IMG/VR virus record: IMGVR_UViG_3300029319_000143
Span: 1 to 39,580 of that record
DNA length: 39,580 nt
From: a virus
Direction: 5' to 3' (one strand)
A program made the translations under genes and the position numbers. The notes under the pieces are model-generated. The model worked only from the letters and a program-made list of their open reading frames with translations. It was not told the origin of the DNA and did no database searches. Shown piece by piece: positions 22,801-29,252 of the stretch (position 1 is the stretch's first letter; the number at the start of each line of letters is the position of its first letter).

Positions 22801-24632
22801 TTTCTCTCATCAAGTGTGGCAAAGTTTCTGAGGAATCCAGAACCAACATAACTTTCTGTATTTCTTTCTGTTGCACCACCTGTAAAGGAGAAGAGCATTT
22901 GCTTCTCTAGTGGATTGAAGGTTCCAGATTCTGCTAGACCACCAAATTTCTTGAGTGAACCTGATCCAATTATGGTTGCGGTAATACCAATAATTGCAGT
23001 TCCAGAAAGTCTTCCAATTCCAGAACCAATAACTGCACCAACTGAAGCTTCAGCTGCACCACCAATTGCAAAGAGATTACCCTCACCATATACAGCAGCT
23101 TCAAGTGGTACTCTTGCTTCTCCACTTAATTTTAATACTGGTGCAGTTCCAACATAAGAGAATCTTTGTTTGATATCTACATCAGTTGTAGACTGAATAT
23201 TAAAGAGACCATAAGGTGTTAGATCTCTATTATCAAGTATGTGACCATGATCAATTCTCGCATTAGCAAACTCAGCAACATAACCATAATCTATGGTTGT
23301 TGTTGGTGTTGTTAATTGACTTGGTATTGTGTAAGTATTACTTGGTGCAATAGCAAGTGTAGTTCCAGGAACTATCTTGATACATCCACTTGGTGCTATT
23401 GTGTTGGTAGAAATTGTTCCACTACCATTAACACAGGTTGCAAGATTTGGATCTACAATAGTTCCATAATCAACACGTACAAATTTAACTATTGCACTCT
23501 GATTATAAGATTCTGTATTTTTCTCAATAGCATCTTCTGGTTGGAACTTAAATCCACCAGATCCTTGATAGTCAAAAGCACTTCTCTCAGCTTCTAACTT
23601 CGCAAAATTCCTTAGTCTACCTGATCCTAACCATGACTCTGTATGTTTCTCACTTGTTAATCCACCTGTAAATGAGAATAACAGTTGTTTCTCGTCTGGA
23701 TTGAATGTTGCAGATTCTGCCGAACCACCAAATTTCTTGAAGGTTCCATTACCAAATATAGTTGCAGTAATACCAATAGTTGCGGTTCCACTAAGCGGAG
23801 TAAGTCCACCACCAAATTTTGTGGTGGTGAACGTAGAATCCGCAGAACCGAATATTCGGACTTTACCATCAGCGATGTAACCATATAATCCTGGTGAATC
23901 CTGTTCACCAAATGATATTAAATTACCAGATCCTACCCATGAGTTCGTTGCCTTAGCTTGAACATCACCAATAACTTTTACAAATCCAAATCTTCTCTTA
24001 TAAACTTCTAATATCTTTCCACGATCTTCTAGTGTTACAGCACCAAGTTCTGTTACAAGTCCGTTATCTATTGCGTTTGTATGATTAACAGTAATTGATC
24101 CATAGTCAACTTCACTGTAATCATCTGAATCTATTATACCTGGTTCATAAACTTTAGCAGTACATTCAGCTGCACCAACAAACCTTGCTATACCTTGCCA
24201 TATATCAAAGACAAAAGTAAATGAACTTATCCTTCTAGCACCAAGGAAATTAATTGTACTTGGTCCATGTAAACCTACTGTTTCTGCAACTAAACCTGAC
24301 TCGTAGGAATAAATGGTAGTTCCACCTGGACCTGGTTGTTGTCCTGATATTGGTTTTCTATTAACGAATGTAACTGCTGATCCAGAAAGTAAACTCTTTC
24401 CTCTCTCACCAACTATTAATATTCCACCTCTTCCATCTGTAGTATTAGATCCTATTCCCTCCGATCCATAGGTTCCAATAGTTCCATAATTTGCTTCTTC
24501 AACTCTTTGTGTTAATGCTTGTTTGTAGTTATATTCAGTAACTACGGTATTACTTTGGCTGGCGATTGTTTCATCTTTGTGCTCAAAGATGATTCTAGAT
24601 AATATTCCCGATGACTTATAGTTGTAACGCAT
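19896..24632 (-). CDS. Giant repeat structural protein (1578 aa) with nine FNP-LFSF units
   Basis: The protein is built mainly from repeats. Nine copies of a unit of about 25 residues centred on SGAAES.TFNP.E.Q(M/L)LFSF occur, each followed by variable glycine-rich linkers containing GSG or IGSG and short beta strands. A second, longer internal duplication spans the two regions around 22.34-22.54 and 23.29-23.49 kb (NSGTISTNT followed by SGCIKI and TTLAIAP). The N-terminal ~120 residues are non-repetitive (MRYNYKSSGILSRIIFEHKD...). No enzymatic motif is visible. An extended fibre or sheath-associated virion protein seems most likely. The gene starts just after a strong terminator for the preceding gene, so its own transcription may need readthrough or a promoter I did not find. 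Confidence 0.8.
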   Translation of the reverse strand: MRYNYKSSGILSRIIFEHKDETIASQSNTVVTEYNYKQALTQRVEEANYGTIGTYGSEGIGSNTTDGRGGILIVGERGKSLLSGSAVTFVNRKPISGQQPGPGGTTIYSYESGLVAETVGLHGPSTINFLGARRISSFTFVFDIWQGIARFVGAAECTAKVYEPGIIDSDDYSEVDYGSITVNHTNAIDNGLVTELGAVTLEDRGKILEVYKRRFGFVKVIGDVQAKATNSWVGSGNLISFGEQDSPGLYGYIADGKVRIFGSADSTFTTTKFGGGLTPLSGTATIGITATIFGNGTFKKFGGSAESATFNPDEKQLLFSFTGGLTSEKHTESWLGSGRLRNFAKLEAERSAFDYQGSGGFKFQPEDAIEKNTESYNQSAIVKFVRVDYGTIVDPNLATCVNGSGTISTNTIAPSGCIKIVPGTTLAIAPSNTYTIPSQLTTPTTTIDYGYVAEFANARIDHGHILDNRDLTPYGLFNIQSTTDVDIKQRFSYVGTAPVLKLSGEARVPLEAAVYGEGNLFAIGGAAEASVGAVIGSGIGRLSGTAIIGITATIIGSGSLKKFGGLAESGTFNPLEKQMLFSFTGGATERNTESYVGSGFLRNFATLDERKSFDWVGSGSIKLKPRKPQTYELSELGTFTLDFYSLYNGYINLGNIDFYDKAITNLGPIQLKWLNLEEGHEKHTEAYNNSACVDDVDLDYGTLVNQNLTNCVLNSGTISTNTTATSGCIKIAPSTTLAIAPGSTYTIPNQITTPTSTEDYGLVSEPNAPENRDYGHILGSRSKVCPFGAFEIAGTATTFYVENIVTTGYSVSGKAGVSIFGEGATFWTPPYFGSGGLKITGSLTESFTPATHIGSGVLYAFSGSAESTSIGAVAGGLFKIGSEAYTLFSLLHPGSGIIRVTGTGSESTSTEYTGSGSLKKFSGAAESISFNPLERQMLFSFTGVGGEVFIANPPEDTARIRIFGEHIVRATNAEQPVGRIPIFGEGSVPRTKVFIGSGTFKKFSGAAESITFNPLEKQMLFSFNGVGKEIFSANPPEETAELRLRGTTDPENLTFAEQPFGRIPVTGIADTDRTRVFIGSGSLKKFSGAAESLTFNPLERQLLFSFTGTGSENTVAVPPKGDGRLFTFNSSTVVSAVAHETTGLFRVSGDARTQKVPRYKGSGSLKKFSGAAESLTFNPTEEQMLFSFTGQGSDSTSSVEIGSGGFKIYPEASDIRFIPNWNSVGGLKLYVYGEYRFAPVWIGSGSLKKFSGAAESLTFNPTEEQMLFSFTGQASESRLAREISKGGTVKLSGVARDKFVPNNIGSGTIFITGDADVVRARDFAGSGSIRKLSGAAESRVVDITTLPSLFRVYGNGGIARSRPYIGSGSLRKLSGAAESLTFNPDEKQMLFSFLGQGKVTKTKSKVGQGTVKTLGNGIDRFSPVYIGSGTARVLGDATVVRARDFVGFGSLRKISGAAESLTFNPLEKQMLFSFTGVGADSRTSKLLSQGGTLAVRGTSGDPLLTFAEQPRVEIDITGDSIDLRVHAYQGSGRISNVNSADDAYIRAPYIGSGNVTISGIALVQVQLFQPAFTQVWII
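20205..23745 (-). repeat. Tandem coding repeats within the 1578-aa gene
   Basis: The nine repeat units are visible in DNA as near-identical stretches around 20.21, 20.46, 20.82, 21.07, 21.31, 21.56, 21.81, 22.88 and 23.68 kb. The first seven have a period close to 250 bases (one gap is about 360). Both conserved and diverged copies are present, which points to repeated recombination. The repeats keep long shadow frames open in other reading frames. Confidence 0.85.
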
Positions 24633-24650
24633 CGCAACCTAATAATCCAA

Positions 24651-24678
24651 TAAAAAAGGGGTCGCAAATTGCAACCCC
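24651..24678 (-). terminator. Strong intrinsic terminator
   Basis: On the minus strand a 21-base hairpin (GGGGTTGC / AATTT loop / GCGACCCC) with an eight-pair stem, including one T-G wobble, is followed by a run of T residues. It lies 40 bases after the stop of the 478-aa structural gene and about 25 bases before the ATG of the 1578-aa gene. It is the only clear rho-independent terminator I found in the window. Confidence 0.85.
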
Positions 24679-24718
24679 CACAAACTAAAAATATAAACTG
24701 GGTATACCCTATGTATAA

Positions 24719-26155
24719 TCAGTCTAGGCTGACATTTAGAGTAACCTTAATCTGGTCACCATTGTTTTGAATGGCGTATGGACCGTTTGTAAATTGTTCT
24801 GCGAAGAATATACTTGAGTATAAAGTAGCATCTCCAGTACCTGAAAGAGCAGGTGTAGTAGTAAATGTACTGTTAGTTGGAACAGTATGAACTGTATAAT
24901 GTTGTGAAGTAATTGTACTTGAAGTTCCTTGTCCAATGTAGATAACGTCACCAACATTTAAGTTATGGTCAACAGCAGAACCACTAGGATCTGTTGTCAT
25001 AATTGAAAAGTCAAAGTCTACTTTATCATTACTACTTGCTGTACCAATGTTATCTGTAAGTTGATTACTTAGATAAACACGTGGTCCTTGCTCACCAGAT
25101 TTGGTTGCAAGATCAATACCTGTAATAGTTGTGCTTGCAGGAAATGCATCAGGACCTGTTTGTCCAGCACCACCTGTCTTAGTAACTACTTGTCCAACAG
25201 TCAATTCTTCTGCAATGTTCTTCTTGAATGTAGCATTACCAGAAGCATTACCACCTGTAATTGGTTTGTCTAGGTAAATATCATTAGTAGCAACACCAAC
25301 AACACGAGTCTCAGCTGGAATATTTGTGCCAGTAACTACCTGACCTTTTACAACTCCAGTTCCAGAAGCAACTGTGATAACAAATCCGTTCTGAGCACCA
25401 GCACTAATAGCACTAACTACTGTAGAATCTTTTAATTCAATGTAACTGTTACCGATAACTCCTTTACATTCTTCTTTTACAACTGTAGTTGCAGCTGCGA
25501 CTGTGCCACCATCAACAACACCTTGTAATGTAACAGGCATATTGTTTGCACGTGATAGATAATAACCATAAACATTACCAGCAGCAGAAGTAAACGTAAA
25601 GATCTGCTCAGGATAAGAAGCAGTTGTTCTACCTCTACCAAAAGCACATGCTGTACCAGCAGTAATATTAGCAGTTAGTTTTTGACTTAACTCAATGTTG
25701 AGTCCGTCAATATCAACAACATAGGTATTTGCAGGAATTCCAGTAGCAGTAACATAGTCTCCCTTTAGAATATCTGTTGCATCAGCAACAGCAATCTGGT
25801 ATGTACCACTAGTACCAGAACATGTTGTGTTTGCAACAGCAGCAGCAGTAGTAGCAATTGTCCAACGGTTACCATTTAGGAGTATACCATACTGTTCTGA
25901 AAAATCTTGGTTTTCCTCAGTTCTGTTGTTAACAACTAGAGGATATCCTGTAGTAGGTGCAGATCCATATCCACTATTGTTAGTAGCATTATATGGTTCA
26001 AAATATTTTGTTGCTGAAGGCACATCCTGTTCCGAAGGTGCAGTTGAAGGTCCTGTATAGAGCTTCAATACCAAGTTTCTTGGAATCTCATGTGTCGCAT
26101 TCAATAAGGTGCGGAGTGAATCAATCTCACCCTGATCGGTAACTAGCAGTGCCAT
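24719..26155 (-). CDS. Structural protein with repeated beta segments (478 aa)
   Basis: This protein has an N-terminal segment MALLVTDQGEIDSLRTLLNA and a following stretch NLVLKLYTGPSTAPSEQDVP, typical of T4-like cyanophage virion proteins of unknown function. The middle has two similar beta-rich motifs, VTATGIPANTYVVDIDGLNI and VTGTNIPAETRVVGVATNDI, at about residues 150-175 and 275-300, suggesting an internal duplication. The C-terminus ends QIKVTLNVSLD. It is preceded by an AATAAATA late box and followed by the strong terminator, so it closes the right-hand structural transcription unit. Confidence 0.75.
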   Translation of the reverse strand: MALLVTDQGEIDSLRTLLNATHEIPRNLVLKLYTGPSTAPSEQDVPSATKYFEPYNATNNSGYGSAPTTGYPLVVNNRTEENQDFSEQYGILLNGNRWTIATTAAAVANTTCSGTSGTYQIAVADATDILKGDYVTATGIPANTYVVDIDGLNIELSQKLTANITAGTACAFGRGRTTASYPEQIFTFTSAAGNVYGYYLSRANNMPVTLQGVVDGGTVAAATTVVKEECKGVIGNSYIELKDSTVVSAISAGAQNGFVITVASGTGVVKGQVVTGTNIPAETRVVGVATNDIYLDKPITGGNASGNATFKKNIAEELTVGQVVTKTGGAGQTGPDAFPASTTITGIDLATKSGEQGPRVYLSNQLTDNIGTASSNDKVDFDFSIMTTDPSGSAVDHNLNVGDVIYIGQGTSSTITSQHYTVHTVPTNSTFTTTPALSGTGDATLYSSIFFAEQFTNGPYAIQNNGDQIKVTLNVSLD

Positions 26156-26194
26156 TTAAGTTTACTCCTCGTGATCTATGTCCTATGTTACTGT

Positions 26195-26202
26195 TATTTA
26201 TT
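26195..26202 (-). promoter_or_regulatory. Late promoter box AATAAATA (ahead of the 478-aa structural gene)
   Basis: The minus strand reads AATAAATA 39 bases upstream of the ATG at 26155. It overlaps the stop region of the preceding gene. It fits the late consensus. Confidence 0.55.
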
Positions 26203-26926
26203 AAAGTGCTAGCTTCATAGAAACTACACACCTCTGTATATTTATAGCATATACAATTTCAAATTGTAAAATATCTCCAGCAGTCAGTGCGGTGTTCCAT
26301 GTGGAGATAGTTGTATTTCGGTTTATACGCTGTGTAGTTCCCTGTGAAATATCACCTAATGTAGGTCTCTCTGTTCCACATATGGAAGAGAAGTTTGGAA
26401 AGTTTGCAAAATCAACTTTCTTGATATCAAACTGTACTTGAGCAGCTTGATCTCCAATGATAGTCCAAGATTCAATCTTTCCAGATACATCAAGAGTCAT
26501 GTCTCCCTTAACACCTGAAGACATGGGTGCGGAACCAGCGTCAACAACAAAGTTAATTGTTCTTGTTAAATCCGCAGTTGTAGATAATCCTACAACATAT
26601 ACTTTTTGTCCACTCGTAGGTGGAGTGCTAAAGATTAGATTAGTTCCGCTTGTACTGTAATCAATACCAGGAACTTGTACTAATCCATCAATTGCAACAA
26701 TTAATTGTTGATCATTAGCTGGTGTATATGCGTCACCAGCATTATCAATTAATGGAAATCCAGTATTGGTTCCATTAAATACCCAACTAGTTGTGTCAAG
26801 TATTTCATTACCATACTGAAGATACTTACTGGGAATCTCATAGTTAACACCAACATTATACTTCCTCTGAGGTTCAGAAAGAACCTGATAGTTAGAAGAC
26901 TTTACTGATACATTATACTTTGGCAT
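26201..26926 (-). CDS. Structural protein with tail-fibre beta module, 241 aa
   Basis: The central segment QQLIVAIDGLVQVPGIDYST, followed by SGTNLIFSTPPTSGQKVYVV, is the beta-hairpin module common in phage tail and neck fibre proteins. The N-terminus is MPKYNVSVKSSNYQVLSEPQ. The C-terminal ~95 residues contain two Cys (SSICGTE and IQRCVV). Its ATG shares a base with the stop of the 111-aa gene (TAATG), so the two are co-translated. Role uncertain; a baseplate, neck or fibre-linked component is the likely category. Confidence 0.75.
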   Translation of the reverse strand: MPKYNVSVKSSNYQVLSEPQRKYNVGVNYEIPSKYLQYGNEILDTTSWVFNGTNTGFPLIDNAGDAYTPANDQQLIVAIDGLVQVPGIDYSTSGTNLIFSTPPTSGQKVYVVGLSTTADLTRTINFVVDAGSAPMSSGVKGDMTLDVSGKIESWTIIGDQAAQVQFDIKKVDFANFPNFSSICGTERPTLGDISQGTTQRINRNTTISTWNTALTAGDILQFEIVYAINIQRCVVSMKLAL

Positions 26927-27261
26927 TATGTAACTCCTGGTGTTACTTCAATTATTCCCTCTATAACTCTTGTCTTGATACTTTGCGGTGATGTCAGAAC
27001 AATGTCATAGACATACCTTCTTGCTTCTAGAGCAGCAGTAGCAGTATTTGCTAAACCTATTTTAAGTTGACCGTTGTAACGATCTACAAATGTAACAACA
27101 AAATTTGTAGATGCAGTAGAATAATAACTCTTCTTCATCTTTGCTTCTGCTGTATAACCAGTTAGATTAAGTGGTGTTGTATTGTCTTCATTCTGGATAT
27201 TGAATGTAGCATCCCAATCAGTACCCTTTTCTAACAATAAATTTAAAGGAATTGCTGCCAT
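26926..27261 (-). CDS. Small structural protein, 111 aa
   Basis: This 111-aa protein, MAAIPLNLLLEKGTDWDATF followed by NIQNEDNTTPLNLTGYTAEA, resembles the small beta-sandwich proteins found beside baseplate/fibre genes in many phages, with a turn like that of BppU N-terminal domains. It ends in a strand-rich segment TRVIEGIIEVTPGVT. It lies five bases after the fibrinogen-like protein and is coupled to the 241-aa gene. Assignment to the virion rests on context. Confidence 0.7.
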   Translation of the reverse strand: MAAIPLNLLLEKGTDWDATFNIQNEDNTTPLNLTGYTAEAKMKKSYYSTASTNFVVTFVDRYNGQLKIGLANTATAALEARRYVYDIVLTSPQSIKTRVIEGIIEVTPGVT

Positions 27262-27266
27262 AATCT

Positions 27267-29234
27267 TTAGTTAGTATCTCTAATCCACAAGGTGTAAGAG
27301 TATTGTGAACCGTCATCAAAATTACCTGGTTCATCTCTAAATTGATCATCAATATTACGAGCTCTTTGATAACCAGAACCATTTGCACGAGAAACACCAA
27401 TCCCTTGCGTAGCAGAAACAGACTCACTATTTAAACCTTGTGGTGTAATCATAGAACGGTCTTGGTTACTTTCTTCAGTACCACTTGGTTCACCAAATCC
27501 AAAATATATTGTTGTTGCATTTCCAAAAACATCATCACCCTGACTGTATGATGTCACACTTAAACGTCTAAAACCACCACCACTACTATTTCTTTGAGTA
27601 CCTGCATCAACCCACATATTATTTCCTCTTCCAAAGAAAACACGAGTGTCAGCAACAGATGTAAATGTTTCAGTGTACCAAAGTTTTCTCAACCTTGCAC
27701 CTTGGTCTTTCATCATAACTTGGTTTAAAGAAGCACTTGCATATAATTGTGGATGTTTAAAGTTCTTACCAAAATTACCTGGCCAACCTATAGATCCCAA
27801 CATGTTATATTCATCATCTGTAAATCTTCCACCATGAGAACTTGATGATGTATAGTTTCCAGAATCAGTTCTGTGTAAGAAATAACCCCACATCCATTTG
27901 TATTGAGCAAATGAATTCTGCCATCCTGCACCATCTTCACCCATAATTTTAGTTCTATGGTCATCCCAGAAAGTTGCAACATGCATCCAACCACCACCAT
28001 CAGTATCCATATCACAGAATACTTCAAATGCACTACCACCATATCCCGATGGTTTTATCCAATATATTCCTGTCTCAGCAGTAGAATTAGCTGCTTTAAT
28101 TGCTCTAGCACTTGTTGCGGGATTTGATTGTGAATTTCCTAACGTCTCAGATTCACTAATTTTATATGAAACACCTACTAATCCCTGTCCACCATCACCA
28201 CCACGTCCAGTGTTGTCTTCAGAATTTGGAGAACCACCTTGCCATCCTCCGCATCCACCACCACCGCCGCCACCTAATCCATCAGTACCACTTGATCCAT
28301 CTCTCATACCCCATCCACAATCTCCTCCTCTACCAGTACCACCAACTTGACCACCAGCTATAGCAGTATTATAACTATCACCTGTATATCCAGAATCACC
28401 ACCTTGTCCACCGTTACCAGCATCAGGTGGAGTACCAGCACCACCGCCACCTCCACCAGCAGCAAATTGTGATGTTTCACCACCAAAAACAAATTTAAGA
28501 TCTATTGCAGCACCACCAGATCCACCACCTTGTTGTTTATTGTTACTATTGTTAGACACATAATTTCCACCAATTCCACCAGCACCACCGCCAGCTCCTC
28601 CGTATGGATATGATCCACCAGTCTCACCATTACCACCAGCATATCCAATACCAACTACATTATTTGATCCATATGTATTTTGGTTTGAAGATCCAGCGGA
28701 TGGTTGACTAGTATTAGATCCAGAACCTCCACCACATCCACCATCTTTAGCGTCGTTACTTTGTCCTGACCTACCACCTCCTCCTCCACCATTGGCTTGG
28801 AATCCGAAGAAGTTAGTATTTCCACCATTATTACCATTATTTGCACTACCACTTCCCTGACCTTGAGGAGCACCAACACCACCGTCTCCTCCACCACCTA
28901 AAGAAGAACCATGTGAAGTAGCAGTGTAATTTGTGTATGCAGTAGAGTAAACAACTCCACCAGCACCACCGCCAGCTCCACCATACCAGTCTTGGTCATG
29001 ACCACCAGCACCACCACCGCCACCTGCAACTAATGCAAAAGCGATAGGACCATTGTTTTTAGTACAGACCCAATTACCATTGTCCATAAACATATGTGTT
29101 TTATGTTTATATCCATCACTGTCAAACCAAACGTATTCAATCCCTCCAGTAGCTTCTACTTCTGGTTCAAATTCATTATTGGTTACTCTAAAACCAGAAA
29201 CGGATCCTCCGCCAAGTGTTTGTAAGAAAGGCAT
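27267..29234 (-). CDS. Glycine-rich adhesin with C-terminal fibrinogen-like domain (655 aa)
   Basis: Residues ~1-60 are a short N-terminal region with FRVTNNEFEPEVEATGGIEY. Residues ~65-355 are extremely glycine-rich, with runs such as GGGGGAGG and GGAGGGAGG, like the glycine-rich motifs of phage adhesins (gp38-type) or other Gly-rich fibre domains. From about residue 365 on there is a fibrinogen-like start: SNPATSARAIKAANSTAETG, then IYWIKPSG, and FEVFCDMDTDGGGWMHVATF, the hallmark CDMDTDGGGW turn. The C-terminus contains FRRLSVTSYSQGDDVFGNAT and FGFGEPSG. It is predicted to be a surface receptor-binding protein. The domain pairing is unusual, but each part is recognisable. Confidence 0.8.
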   Translation of the reverse strand: MPFLQTLGGGSVSGFRVTNNEFEPEVEATGGIEYVWFDSDGYKHKTHMFMDNGNWVCTKNNGPIAFALVAGGGGGAGGHDQDWYGGAGGGAGGVVYSTAYTNYTATSHGSSLGGGGDGGVGAPQGQGSGSANNGNNGGNTNFFGFQANGGGGGGRSGQSNDAKDGGCGGGSGSNTSQPSAGSSNQNTYGSNNVVGIGYAGGNGETGGSYPYGGAGGGAGGIGGNYVSNNSNNKQQGGGSGGAAIDLKFVFGGETSQFAAGGGGGGAGTPPDAGNGGQGGDSGYTGDSYNTAIAGGQVGGTGRGGDCGWGMRDGSSGTDGLGGGGGGGCGGWQGGSPNSEDNTGRGGDGGQGLVGVSYKISESETLGNSQSNPATSARAIKAANSTAETGIYWIKPSGYGGSAFEVFCDMDTDGGGWMHVATFWDDHRTKIMGEDGAGWQNSFAQYKWMWGYFLHRTDSGNYTSSSSHGGRFTDDEYNMLGSIGWPGNFGKNFKHPQLYASASLNQVMMKDQGARLRKLWYTETFTSVADTRVFFGRGNNMWVDAGTQRNSSGGGFRRLSVTSYSQGDDVFGNATTIYFGFGEPSGTEESNQDRSMITPQGLNSESVSATQGIGVSRANGSGYQRARNIDDQFRDEPGNFDDGSQYSYTLWIRDTN

Positions 29235-29252
29235 TTATATTGACTCCGTAAT

